NCBI GenBank assembly: GCA_026120185.1
Contig: JANUWF010002120.1
Location: 1,860,001 to 1,924,000, forward strand
Reading direction: 5' to 3'
Source: Voacanga thouarsii
Lineage: Eukaryota; Streptophyta; Magnoliopsida; Gentianales; Apocynaceae
DNA length: 64,000 bases
Part shown: positions 22,383-34,910 of the stretch, piece after piece
Numbering within the stretch: the first letter of the stretch is position 1
Layout: every line of letters starts with the position of its first letter
Position numbers and translations under genes: made by a program
The notes under the pieces: model-generated
The model's input: only the letters and a program-made list of their open reading frames with translations
What the model was told of the DNA's origin: nothing
Databases searched by the model: none

Positions 22383-24544
22383 TGTAACCCCCCGGTACCT
22401 ACATATCCCATAAGAGGCAGGGATGTCACCCTATTTAAAGGACAAAGGGTCAAAATAACGAGGTAAATAAATAACTCAACAAAATCTCTCAAATAAAACT
22501 GAAATGTATTACGACTCAAAGAAAACTCATATAGAGTTTCAAAATAATGATTGATAGAATATCGTCTCTAAGTGAAACGATTAAAAAAAGTCAAGTACTA
22601 ATCTTGGACTTTAGCCCCAACCTTGTGAGAAATGCTCCCAACCTGAAAGCATGTACAAAAACTGTGAGAAATAAATTTCCCAATAATTCCTCTATATGTG
22701 AGAGTGTTTATTTGAAACAATTTCATGGTATGCATTTTGAAATACCAAAAAAACGTAATTGCAATCATAATCAGCAATTTTAAACACAAGAATGGCATTT
22801 TCATTTCACAATCTCAATAGATTATGGTATTTCATGGAAATCAATCACTTAACAATAAAATGAACTATGAAACCTTGCATCATACCATGACCCTATACTG
22901 TGAAACATTGCATCAGAGTACAGTGGGTGATCGGCCCACTAGGTGGGGATAATCTTTCTTCTCCCAAACCCCTCTACCTTACCTGTTGTCCATTTCGAAG
23001 AAATATAGTCCCACTTAGAACTGGTTTTCTAGTTTGAACCGACCTGACTCATTAGCACTGTCACCTAATCAAAAACGAGTTCATGCCTTGGAGGTGGCCA
23101 TCTACCAGAAATCTAGTTCGCTCATTGTTAGGCCAGTGCTAGTAGTCTCCCCTTATTGAATACTTAATGTTTTTGCAACAAAGAACCACATTAGGAACAA
23201 GTGGCAGCCAATAAGAGAGTATCAAGCATTACTTGGTAAACCTTGATTAAATCATTTAGTGCAAAAGTCCAGTCAGTTGTTTTGAAATCCTTTTGTTTAA
23301 GAAAACAGTGCATGAATAGAAATAGAATAAGAGAACTAGCCATACTAAACATTTTGTCACAACAATCTGTGTTTCTATAATTACCATAAAGCATTTGACA
23401 ACTTGCAATTGCTATATTCCACAAGCAGTTTTAATGCAAGAACATACCTTGGTATAGCAAATTTATTTCTTTATCCCAGTGAGTGGATCCTTGCTCTTGA
23501 CAACCTTCTAAGTCTAAAAGTCATAAAATACATAAGCTACCACCTACTCCTAGTACTTTAGGAAATTATATTTTTTTCATAATTAATTTTTCATTCACAT
23601 ACAACAAGCAAATCTTCAAATAAATCATTGTCCAAACTTTTACTTCATCCCCAGGTGTTAACCCATATAATTATTACATTTATAGAAGTACACAAATTAA
23701 TAATAGAGAGTTTCCTTAAAAATTATTAAGTTGATCACAATTTCTAGCAATTTACCCTTCTTTCTTAATAATATAATACATATGAAATCACCTTAAAACA
23801 CAGAGACATTCTTAAACATATATATAATAGAATACTTGTGGCCTTACACAAAAATCAAACATTGATTACGCAAAAAAATTTATTTTTCATCACTGTAGTA
23901 TTCTGCACAACACATGCCAATAATAAAGAAAATTTTGAAACTTTTAATTCCTTTTTCAAAAAATTTTGAAATTTTCGTCTAAAACTACATTTTCTCTGTT
24001 TTAACCTTTCTCAAATTCAGAATTTATCAGGTAGTAATAACTACGTCAAACAAAACATTCAGCATATAATAGGATACTCTGCCCCTTTAGGATTTAAAAA
24101 ATTACTGGGTTTTATCCCAAGGTTTTCTTCCATTATCTCTAGCATAAAACACATACTAAACATGTCTAGATTACAATCTCAAAAGGCCCTACATTAATAA
24201 ATTACTTCGCTATTTTATTTTGCATTAAATCCTATAACTAGCATAGTATCACAAAATTTTCATATTTCAAGAATAAAGAATAAAAGTGTTTTCTTTTCAT
24301 CAAAACTTTTGAAAGGTGATTTCTTTTTCAATATCCAAGCATGTTCAGATAGCAATTATAAGTTCTCAATCAAAGAATGCAAGTTACAAATTTTAAAATC
24401 TAAAAACCCTAATTTTCCTCCATTATGGCAGAACCAAGGAAATCAAAGAAAAGAACCAATTTTGTCATTACCACTTGTTACGTCTAACTCAAAAAACTTT
24501 AGAGGGAAGAGTGGGTGTCTTCTAGCTTTCATTACTACCAAGAA

Positions 24545-26298
24545 TGTAACACTCTTCTTTTGTACACTTTGACTGGTGACTACTTTATATAGAATGAGTA
24601 TTTGTATAAAGAAATGTTCAGTGTAATGAACGGAATGTTTTGGCGCGATAAAATTTTTTAGGGGCATTATTGGAATTTTGAATTTGTTCTACCTATATCC
24701 TAAATCTTTAGATTATGACTATTTTTAGTAGAGTAAGAGTTTGGGGGTATGCTTAGAACAAAAATTGAACACTGGATGTTTTGGTATAACCCAAGCTATT
24801 AGGGGCATTGTCGTTATTTTGACCGCGATTGGGATTCTGACTATAAATTGGGAAGAATTGAGAAAGAATCAAGAATTTTGATTCCCACTATTGAGTTCAG
24901 TAAAATTTATAGATTCTATTGGTAGGATAATATATTTTCTCGATACGGGTCCGAATTATAGTTATTTTTTAAAGAAATTTTGATCAAAATTGAGACAAGA
25001 GGTGTAATAGATTGGTGGATGAAAACAAGTGTTAAAATACCATTAGAGGAGTTAAATATTTGTGGGATTATTTAATTACAAAATCTTTTCAAATAAGTTT
25101 AAGAAATAAATAAGGATAATGGTGGAAAAATGAAAAATCAACATGTGGAATGGATAGCCCACAATAGCCCACAACACCATTAATGAGCATTTGATCTTTG
25201 GGCACAAGAATGGTGGTAAGAAGGCTGAAAAAATCCTAAAATTAGTTCATAAGAGGAGGAGAAAGAAGAGAGGAAGAAGAGAAAGGAAAAAGGAAAGAAA
25301 AGCTAGAGATAATAGGGAGCAAAAGGAAAAAAGGAGAGAGAAAGCATTTTTTGAGAGAAAAAGGAAGAACTTGGGGGAAATCAAGCTTGGAGAATCACAC
25401 AAATAAGGTAAAAGGCTATACTTCATGAATTAAAGTTGTAGATTTGCAAGGATTATTATGGTATGACTATTGTTGGGAAATATGGAAGTTGTGATTTTGT
25501 CTAGCATGATTTCTATGTTTGGTGAAGATTGGTGTGTGCATATGAGTGCCGGTTTGTTTGAGGGTTTATGTTCTATGTTTTATATGGTATATGAAGGTGT
25601 TTTGATGGTGGTTTGGGTGGTTGTTCATGGCTGTAAAAGGAGAAGGTAGAATTGAAATGAAATGGATTTAATAGTTGAAAGAAAATGAATTATTGTTGTC
25701 GTCGTTGTTGTTCATAATTATTGATTTTAGGTTGAGAAAGGATTGATTTGCTGAGTACATTATCTCTGAAAATCAGAGAATTAAGGGCTCTTATGATGGA
25801 ATTTAATATGGTTTAAGTGTTATATAGTTGTTAGGATTAAAGTGGAATAGATGGTGTGAAGAAAGGAAGCAAAAACAGAAATTCTGTTTTGAAGAATTTC
25901 CGAGCAGCTTTGAAGAATGAATAAACTGTAGAAATTTGATTGTTGTTCTGGATCCCCATGACATGAAACTTGTAGCTAAATGTCTTATAATCATTTTTGA
26001 ACCAATTTTACATGATTTGGAGTTGTGAAAAAAACGTTATGTTGAAAATACCATAAGCTGCCAAAACTGTGACGGGATTGGAAAGCTGAGATATTGTAAG
26101 CAAAACTGAATGAAATGAGAAGGGAAATCAGTGGTTCATGAATTCTAAATCTTCAAGGAATGTCTTGAGGACATTTTGGAACAAATTTGACATCCTTTGG
26201 GCATGTGGATTGAAAGTTATACGTAAAACAAGATGATGTGCCAAAGCTGGAAATTGCAGAATATTCATTAAAGAACAAATAAATTCATGAAGTGATTT

Positions 26299-26332
<34 letters not shown>

Positions 26333-26334
26333 CA

Positions 26335-26365
<31 letters not shown>

Positions 26366-27814
26366 TGTCGTTGACAAGCATGGAATACTAAATGCATTAT
26401 GAATGATTATTATTGTAGGTCATTCATTGTTAAACATTGGTGATGACTTAGTGAATATTTATCTTGCTAAGTGATAAGTTATTCGAGGTAATTCCCTACA
26501 TCAACGCAACATTTTCAATAAAGCTCTTTTGTGAGAAAAATATTATAAAGCATGCTAGTTTATTTTATTGAAAATATTATAAATCATTTGGACGCATAAA
26601 TGATTATGCATTATTTAAGCTTGCTTTATTTTGATAAATTATACACATATGATGAAATGATTTGGAAACCATGCATGAATTTTGTTAAGCAACTTATGAT
26701 TGCACTTCATGCATAAAGGTTGTGAAAGCTATAGTATGAGAATATGATTTTATGAAATATCAGAACGGATCCAAATTATATGTTTTCATATTCAAAGTCA
26801 TTTCGAGAGAGAAAATATCTTCAGAATGGAAATGATTTGGAATTGATTGGGCTGTGGAAATGTTGAGACATTGCTATAATCTTTTATTTGATGTGATCCT
26901 TGAGAACTCAAAGAGACTTTACTCCTATACTAACTTACGTGGGTTTGAGAACGTGGTCCGGTTGGTGCGCACCTCCTGACTATGGTCTCTTATTTCACAG
27001 AGTTCCAGTATTTGATATTTAGTCATCCTTAGCTAGTACCCATTATCAAAAATGGAATCATAGGGATGGGTGTGGGACACCCGGACCAGTGTGGCATACC
27101 ATGACGATGGTTATCATATGTTTAATTGTAGTATACGTGCTAGGTTATTCATATTAATTAATGACGTGGGATCGTAAATTTTGTATGGGCCAGTGTGGCG
27201 ATATCGGTTGGAATAATATTCCTTCCAAATGAAATAGCAAAGCAAAATTTTGGATACTTAAACGTATTTTGAAGATACTTAATGGTTTTTTATTAGAAGC
27301 CTAAAGCTTATATTATTCACCATGTTTTGGTGTTGAGAATTTATTTTCCCAAAGAAAAGAGCAATACTTCAATGATTTTACTATAGATACTTCTCAAACA
27401 TGACATGGTGATTTCTTTTTACCATTCCAACAATTTTAATCATGCATCACAGCCACAGTATTATTAAAACTTCTCATAGCACACTACGGGATTTACTGAG
27501 ATATATTATATCTCACATAAATTTTATTCATACTTTTCAGGCAGGCTTTTGAGCATACCTAGACTTGTATAAAGACATGACCTGAAAAATTTACTGGATC
27601 TATTTTGCCTTACTATTATTTGAGTTTAGATCCAAGAGACTTTGTAGCCGTAGATTGTGTAAGCAAATGTTCAAAGTATATGATATAATTCTTTTTGGAG
27701 CTATTAAGTCTCTGTGTTTGTTATTTATTAAATTGTACCGTTATAAAGACCTTTTGTCATTACGACGGGGTGATATCCGTAACTAATCAGGCCCAGTAGC
27801 TGTAGGGTGTTAGA
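24545..27814 (+). repeat. LTR-like insertion G6 in the G2 3' LTR (about 3.27 kb)
   Basis: It starts TGTAACACTC and ends TAGGGTGTTAGA. The last 200 bp follow the plan of other gypsy LTRs here in + orientation: TTATAAAGACC, then CGGGGTGATATCC, then the GTGTTA end (compare 53,220-53,297). Flanks AAGAA and AAAAA are a possible 5-bp target duplication with one mismatch. It is probably a solo LTR. It contains purine-rich tracts near 25,240-25,380 and a tetranucleotide microsatellite; the open frames in them are low complexity. Confidence 0.6.
26304..26364. repeat. microsatellite (CATA)n
   Basis: About 15 uninterrupted units of ACAT inside G6. Confidence 0.97.
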
Positions 27815-28839
27815 AAAAATGTCAAGAAATTGATCCAAGAATGGTGCTTCAAAGTTGTGTTTTTGTGCAAAAATTCTCTATAAGCAATACAATAATCAAA
27901 CTTTAGCCAAAGGAAGAAGGAATTTTGTGTGGAGGGGGGAGAGAGAGACGGCTACTAGGGTGAATTAGGTCTGAAAATTGTAATTTATTTGGGGTTTTAT
28001 ACGTGAGTTATGTAGGTTTAGGAAATAGAAAAAGAATTAAGGAAAATCCTATTTTCCCTAGCTTTTATCTAATTAAAAGTTTCATATAATTAATTTGTCA
28101 TAATTTCTAGGGGATTTGCAGAGCTAGGTGGCAGCACATATGAGAGAAAATTGGAAGAGAATATTCTCTAATTTTTTCCTAAGCTTCAAAAAATTGGAAA
28201 AAATAAATCCCTTTCAAGATAATTTTCCAATTACACAAGAATTGGGTTTTCCCTATTTCCCTTCTCCTGGGTGGTGGCTACTAGGCTTCTATAAGCCTAG
28301 TAACTCCCTCAAAATATTCTCCTAGCTAGATTCAATATTTAAATTAAGAAAATCTAATTTCCTTCCAAACAAATTAAATGAAGAGAAAAGTCTTGCTAGT
28401 TTAATATTTTAATACTTCCCAAAATTAAAACATAAACAAATAAATGAAATAATCATATAATGAGTATTTAATAAATATAAATAGTAACTACACAAATATA
28501 TTAAAGAATAATAAATGCGTATTATTTATCAACTAATAAATAGATGCCTAAATTATTTTAATTAGCCGCTACACAATAATTAAATACACAATTTTAAGGT
28601 TAATTATACTTTTATATTTTTTTTCTTTCCCCTATTAATAGTTTTATGCTAAAATATTCTATCCATCACTACTGCAAATAGCAATTTCTCAAACATCACT
28701 AATGCACAACAATCCTTCCACAATCATACTCAAACAAACTCATTCATCTCAATCCAAATATGTTTATATGAAAAAATGCTCATGTCATATGGTCCATATA
28801 TTTCCCTATTTCTAGGGTCATTTTGGGTGGGGTGTTACA

Positions 28840-28854
28840 TTCTCCCCCTCTTAA
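28840..28854 (-). other. polypurine tract of G2
   Basis: On the minus strand TTTTAAGAGGGGGAGAA runs directly into the 3' LTR start TGTAACACC. Confidence 0.8.
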
Positions 28855-28890
28855 AAGAATTTCTCCCTAAAATTCCTACTATGTCATACC

Positions 28891-30530
28891 TCAAAGTATT
28901 TTCGGATATTTCCGCCTCACCCATTCCTCAGTATTCCAAGTAGTATCTTGTGTAACGTGATGATCCCACAAAACCTTCACCATAGGGATCTGTTTATATC
29001 GGAGCGTCTTAATACTTCTATCCAAAATCTTTACTGACTCTTTGACATAATTCAAATTGGGTTGCAGAATTAATAGTTCCTCATTAAGTACATGCTTCAT
29101 ATTAGGATGATATTTCTTCAATTACGATACATGAAACACATCATATATTCCAATCAAACCTTACGGTAAATCCAAGCGATATGCTACCGGTCCAATCCTC
29201 TCAATAATTGGAAATGGTTCCAAATACCTCGGACTCAATTTTCCTTATTTTAGATGTTTTAGAATTCCTCAACTAAGAGTCAATTTCAAGAACGTCTGAT
29301 CTCCTACATGGAACTCCAATTTTCACCTTCTATTGTCAGCATAACTCTTTTGTCGACTTTACGTTGCTTTCAACCTTTCCCTTATCATCTTCACCTTTGC
29401 CGCATCTCTTGTATGCATACCTTTCTAACCTTATTAATCTACCTATCTTCTATCCATCCCCAGTACAATGGCACTTGACATTTTCTTCCATACAATACCT
29501 CATATGGTGCCATTCCAATGGACGCCTCGTAACTTTTGTTGTAGGGTAACTCGACATAGGGCACATAGTCGATCCATTTGTCACTAAAGTCCAAGACACT
29601 CGCCCTCAATATGTCCTCCTGAATATGGATAACCCTTTCTAACTGCCTATCTATCTGAGGGTGAGCTATTGTACTGAACTTTAACTTCGATCCCATGGAT
29701 TCTTGGAATTTTTCCCAAAATTTAATGTAAACCTTGGATATCTGTCAGACACAATACTTGAAGGTACTTCATGCAATCTCACTACTTTTTGCACATATGT
29801 CTGAGTCAACTTGTCTAAAAAATTCCTCACATTTACCGGTATAAAGTGTGCTGTCTTAGTTAACATGTCCCCCACTATCCATATTGCATCCTTTTGACCT
29901 CTCGTCAGAGGGAGTTTGGTGACAAAATCCAGCATCACCTCTTCCCATTTCCACTTGGGTATCAATAGAGGTTGTAACATTCCAGCTGATTTTCTATGCT
30001 CTGTTTTGAATTTTTGACAAGTTAGACAAGTTGAAACATACCTCACCCCATTCTTTTTCATTCCTGGCCACCAAAAAGCTCCTTTCAAATCTTGGTACGT
30101 TTTTACTTTCATGGGATGAATTGCATATTTACTCTTATAAGCTTCCTCCATGATCTTCTTCCCTAGTGCCATTTCTTCAGGTACACACATACAATCACAG
30201 AAGTATAACACTCCTGCTTCATTAACCCGAAAGTCTTTTCCTCCTCTAGTCAACTCTCTTTCTTTAAATTTTTGAAACTCTGCATTATTTTGTTGAGCCT
30301 TGATTATCTCCTATTCCAAATCTGGCATCAACTTTAAATTACTTACACAAATCTTGCCTTCTTTCACCTCCGTCTCTTAGTCTAGCACTTTCTCTACATC
30401 TTTTACCTCTTATGCCCTTAATCTTGTCATCTTCAATTTTTGACTTAAAGTATCAGCTGCCACGTTGGTTTTTTAGAATGATAGTTGATTAGATATCTAT
30501 ACTTCTCCAAAAACTCCATCCACCTCCGTT
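28891..30530 (-). pseudogene. G2 pol, integrase with chromodomain-like tail
   Basis: In minus-strand order: the RNase H-integrase linker (30,470-30,250); integrase N-terminus at 30,253 onward with FRVNEAGVLYF, YAIHPMKVKTYQDLKGAFWW and CLTCQKFK; the core with MLDFVTKLP and VSDRYPRFT; a frame change near 29,690; then KLKFSTIAHPQID and QLERVI carrying the catalytic Glu; YEVLYGRKCQVPL (29,450-29,490); and the C-terminal ending at 28,891 with KILDRSIKTLRYKQIP, VKVLWDHH and EEWVRRKYP. The last block is the chromodomain-like tail of Tekay/Del elements, thought to steer integration. Stops near 29,130-29,430 break the frame. Copia-2 separates this part from RNase H at 30,531-43,089. Confidence 0.9.
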
Positions 30531-30535
30531 GCCTA

Positions 30536-32407
30536 TGTTGTAATGTATGCCCTCTAGACTAGGTTTCTGATGTAATTATCGAATTTATTCTCAAAATTTG
30601 TTTGTGAATTTACATTTTATTTATGCATGATTTATGTTTGGAAAATACTCATTGTATTTAAATAAGTGAACCATATGAATGGTGGTTTTTCACAGTAAGG
30701 TACGGGTTACGAATTACTTAATACATAAACATTTGTTTTTAACCGATTAATGAGAATGGAAATCTCATCATTTTTAGGTTATTGTGTTATGAATTCCAAA
30801 TAGGGAATGTATTACCTTTAGCCAGTAAGTAGTCCACTCACTTCATAGCATAAGCATATTTCGAATACGTAGAACAGGACTAGTAATAGTAGTTTGTAAA
30901 AGTACTATTTAGAAGAAACACAAACTACTACTGCTACACCATGGACTAAAACTCTACCGCTTGAGTATGAGTTGGTGGTCTGACAAAGCTAGAAGCATGT
31001 ACTTTCATATCCTGTAGTTGAGGTTCTATCGTAGAGCCAGTATACTTGTATGTTGAGTAGATATAACTAGCTAGTTAAGACTGACTTGTATAAGAGAGCT
31101 TCTACACTATATCGCCCTTTGTGACTGTTCGAATGATCTAAATATCTAAGGCCTTAGGGGACATGACTTGGATATTTGCTTCAGGGTAGCTCTCTTGGAA
31201 ACATGAAACATTCCAGGAGCCGTGGATCATTGGACTAGAGGTCTAAGGATTATAGATATCTTTTAGAGAGGTATTAGTACACTCTTCCTCTCTAAATGTA
31301 TGGCAATGTGTAGAGGAGTATTTTAGTCAATACACCTGTAGGTCGAAGACTTTGCTAATGTAGTATTATCCTTGGGATAAATATTTTCTTATAGTGATAT
31401 TAACAAATATTTAAAATGCAAAATATAGCTATTTCTATAGCAAGGGTATTTTGATCATTTTAGTAGCCATGATGATATATCTTTTGGTCCTCGGAATAGC
31501 CGATAAGTCATGATGGTTTTGGGTTGAAGGATTGGTCTTGTATAAAATGGATTTTATTTTATTTGAGTAACCAAGCTTATTTATTGGGCTAGAATAAAAT
31601 AAAAGGTCCAAAAGAGGAGAATTATTTTTTGGTTTGATTTAGTTGGTCAATCAATTGTTCAGGGCTTGAGCCAAGATTGAATGATTAAGGTTAGCCTGGT
31701 CTAAATTAGAAAAAAAAAAAAAAAAGACTTGAGGTTTATATTGACCCATTTAGATTATTTAATTAATTTAATTATTAGGCTTGTATTAGTCCAGCAATAA
31801 TGAAATTGAATTAAAGGCTTAACCCAATGAACTGGGCCATAGGCCTATAGGTTAAGTTTAGTCTAGTTGATGGCTTAACATAACATGGGTCTTAGGGCTT
31901 CTCCCATACTACCACCTCTGTTTGATTTTGAATACCCGGGTAATATCCTATTATCAAGGCAGTTGGGATTTAAGAGGACAGTGGTAGATTACACGGAACG
32001 ATGTTTTTCCTCTAGCTATTTTCTTCTTATCTCTCTGTAAACTATGATCTCTGTGCTATTTAATAGCGAGAACAGAGACATGATACCTTTTCTAATTAAT
32101 GCTTGATAGCATTCAGTCAGAAAAGGAAGATCATCCTCTTCGTCCTTAGCCTTCACTAAGCTTTCAGGCACGGGTTATATTCTGAAAGAAGTGATGCATT
32201 GCATTGATGCCCAGAAGAAGCCGATGGTATGCAAGACAATAGCCTGAAGAAAGGATAACAGAACTAGAAGTGGTTCAGACAGGATTGCCGGCACGTCCTA
32301 GACAAACGATAAATTGCAGAGGTAAAATAGCTCTTCCGCTGCTCTTTTCTGTGTTTTTTTTTTTGAAATGCTTCTGTGTGTTTCCTTCCTTGCCATATTT
32401 ACCTTTA
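30536..32407 (+). repeat. copia-2 5' LTR (1,872 bp)
   Basis: It starts TGTTGTAATGTATGCCC and ends ...ATTTACCTTTA. It aligns with copia-1's 3' LTR and with the copia-2 3' LTR through landmarks such as GTAGTCCACTCACTTCATA, GACTGTTCGAATGATCTAA and CACTCTTCCTCTCTAAATG. Confidence 0.93.
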
Positions 32408-32408
32408 A

Positions 32409-32421
32409 TTGATATTAGAGC
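32409..32421 (+). other. copia-2 primer-binding site
   Basis: TTGATATTAGAGC directly after the 5' LTR matches the initiator-Met tRNA pattern TGGTATCAGAGC with a few changes. Confidence 0.75.
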
Positions 32422-34129
32422 TAGGTTTATATGGCAATGTAGGATGCATGTTAGTAAATAAAAATAGTCAGATGATTGTTTGATCATATTCCTATGTCTC
32501 GTGATTGAGATATAGGACTGTCTGCAATTAATTTTTGCGGTTTTCATAGTATTCTTGTAAGCCTATAATTAAAGGCATAGGCATTTGTGAATTTTTTTGG
32601 ATGATTTCTGGTGGAATCTGTTTAAAAAAACAGAGCAAAGAAGCATTTGAAACACAGGAGAAAAACAAAGAAGATTAAGTACTATAGCTGCCAAGCCGCC
32701 GGAGCCGAGTCATTTAGCCAAGTTGGCGCTGCTGATGTGAGGGGAGCTGAGGTTGCCCATGCCATCAGCGGCTTGGAGCCGCAGCCAGGCACAAGATGGC
32801 CTCGGTTCGAGACCGTGCGCGAGGAAACTTCCTCACGGAAGCTATTTTCCTTGCGGAAATCGAGTGGAAGCTGTTGCACAGGCACCGAGGTCATGGGTAA
32901 CCGCTCGGGATCATGGTCCATGGGTTTTCCCATGGGCCATGATCCAAAGTGGCGATGCACTAGACCAGAGGAATTTTTTTTTTTTTGTCCCATACCAGGC
33001 GAAGTTATTTTTATTGCAATAATTAATATTCTTTGAATATTCTGCATTAAAAATAATAGTAAAGAAAATTTAGGATTAAACAAGACCATTAATTAGTTAA
33101 TGTGTTTAGTTCTATTTGGACACTTAGGTTAAAAGAATAAAAAAGCATGAAAACGTTTACAATTTTTTAGTATACTTAATTCTTTTTTATACCCTATGTG
33201 CACATTTTCTTAAAGACCAAAATCTTTGGGAAATTTATGACAAGACAAATATTTTTCAAATTAAAAATGGTTATTTTTAACTTGGACAAAAATTAATTCT
33301 TGGATATTTTCTCAAAGGATTTAATCCTTGACATAGAAAATATTTTGGATTTAGATATTTTTGTAAGTTACAATAGAAAGCCATTTTGTTTTATTGTTGC
33401 ACTAGAAAATTGTTTTTGTCAAATTAAACTGGAGACCAAAGTCTCTAGAAAGTTTAAAAGGAAATTTTTGGAAATCATTAAGTTCTTAACTATGTAAAAT
33501 AAATTCATAGAAAATCTCTTAAAGGATTTTACCTTAACATAGAGATTTATGAATTTAGATATTTTACAAAGAGTTAAGGGATACGTAATGGGATATTTTC
33601 AAAAATATATTTTCTTTAAAAACTATTGTTTTAAAAGACTAAGTGGGAGAGGGGTTCCAATAGCTCCACGGCTTCCATCACGATCTTCATTAGAGATCGT
33701 GGGTCCCCTTGCGTCACCCTGGGGATGAACCCGTATAGGATGGGGATACCACAAGAATCTAGAACTAATGGATGGATGTAATTAAAAACTCAGAACACGT
33801 GCTATGATCGGCCAACCCACGTTGGAGGTTATAATACAAGGAATGTCCATAGAAAATGAGAAGAAATGGCCATCACATTGATGGAGTTATCTTCTAAATC
33901 ATTACCTAGAAGGAAAATTAATTTGTGGTGGTTAATACATTTAGCTTAGAAAACTGTTAATCTTTCCAAGAAGCTATGTCAGTTTTCTTAAGAGGCAAAT
34001 TAATCATATTAAAGATAATAGTGATATGGTTAACTATTATCGAATTTATTATGAGGATAAAGTGCACAAATTATTTTTAGTTTTTCACAAACTGAGATTT
34101 CTTTTATTTTTGATTTTTCAGAAATAATT
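32422..34129 (+). other. copia-2 untranslated leader with GC-rich island
   Basis: A 1.7-kb leader lies between primer site and gag. Most is AT-rich with no conserved frame. A GC-rich island at 32,690-32,960 stands out sharply. It holds an A-box-like TAGCCAAGTTGG (32,715-32,726), a B-box-like GGTTCGAGACC (32,804-32,814) and a 17-bp hairpin (32,908-32,945). Overlapping frames of 89-135 codons on both strands reflect the composition and show no family similarity. The island may be a captured fragment or a structured packaging signal. Confidence 0.5.
32908..32945 (+). repeat. 17-bp hairpin in copia-2 leader
   Basis: GGATCATGGTCCATGGG (32,908-32,924), loop TTTT, and CCCATGGGCCATGATCC (32,929-32,945) pair over 17 positions with one T-G wobble. 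Confidence 0.85.
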
Positions 34130-34910
34130 GGTGGAGGTTCTTTTAGTCCTTTGGCCATTATTCTCCTTGAGAATAAGTTAACGGGTCCAAATTATATGGA
34201 CTGAAAAATGAATTTGGATATAATACTCACAGTCAAGGAGTATAAGTATGTCCTCTACAAAACCTGCTCTATTGATGATGAGCATGAGGCTGAGAAGGCA
34301 TAGAAGAAGGGCAACGAGATGGCTCGATGCTACATGTTGCCCTCCATGTCTAATGTGCTCCAGTCCAAACACGAGCACATGGCCACAACATATGACATTA
34401 GCCAGTCACTAGCCACGATGTTCGACGATAAGAGCCGGCCCGCAAGGAAGGAAGCTCTTAAGATGATCATAAACACTAAAATGGTTGAGAGAGCATCAAT
34501 TAGGGAGCATATGCTCAAAATGATTGCTACTTTCTAGAAAGCAGAAGTCTTAGGGGATGTTATTAATCCTAAGAGCCAAATGGACATGGTTCTCGAATCT
34601 CTATCGATTACTCAATTTAAGTTGAACTACAACATGAACAAATTAAATATGAGTTTAACAGAGTTAATAAAAGAGCTCCAGATGGCAGAGAAGGTCAGGA
34701 AGCCACAGTCCAAGGCTATGATTGCTAGGGCTTCTTCTTCGAAAATTGGGGCTAAGCCCAAGAAGTTCACGAAGAAGAAAGGAAAAGTAGTAACCCAACC
34801 CAAGAACTAGCCCAATAAGCCAATGGGTAAGTGCTTCAAGTGCAGGCAGAAGGGACACTAGAAAAAGGAGTGTCTAGAGCTTCAAGCCAAGAAAAATCCT
34901 ATAGGTATTG
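34130..34910 (+). pseudogene. copia-2 gag
   Basis: The frame opens after about 34,130 and shows the copia gag signature LTGPNYMD (34,180) followed by MNLDIILTVKEYKYVLY. The capsid continues with YDISQSLATMF and MVERASIREHMLKMIATF (34,320-34,537) and ITQFKLNYNMNKLNMSL (34,600-34,660). A basic Lys-rich stretch precedes a zinc knuckle CFKCRQKGH at about 34,833; a stop replaces the residue after His, then KKEC follows. Stops at 34,199, 34,303, 34,536 and the knuckle make it non-functional. Confidence 0.88.

Larger units (their letters stand above)
22383..28839 (-). repeat. G2 3' LTR, interrupted by G6 (net about 3.18 kb)
   Basis: The left end is TGTAACCCCCC and the right end GGGTGGGGTGTTACA. Removing G6 (24,545-27,814) and one duplicate gives about 3,182 bp, close to the 3,214-bp solo LTR G3. 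No coding content. The right end abuts a purine tract and the end of the pol frame, so this is the 3' LTR. Confidence 0.85.

Noticed and set aside
25191..25406. Lys/Arg-rich 71-codon open frame.
   Set aside because: Purine-rich low-complexity tract inside LTR-like G6; no conserved domain.
32647..33036. 129-codon + frame and 135-codon minus frame over the GC-rich island.
   Set aside because: Overlapping on both strands in a compositionally biased leader, without similarity to any family I know.
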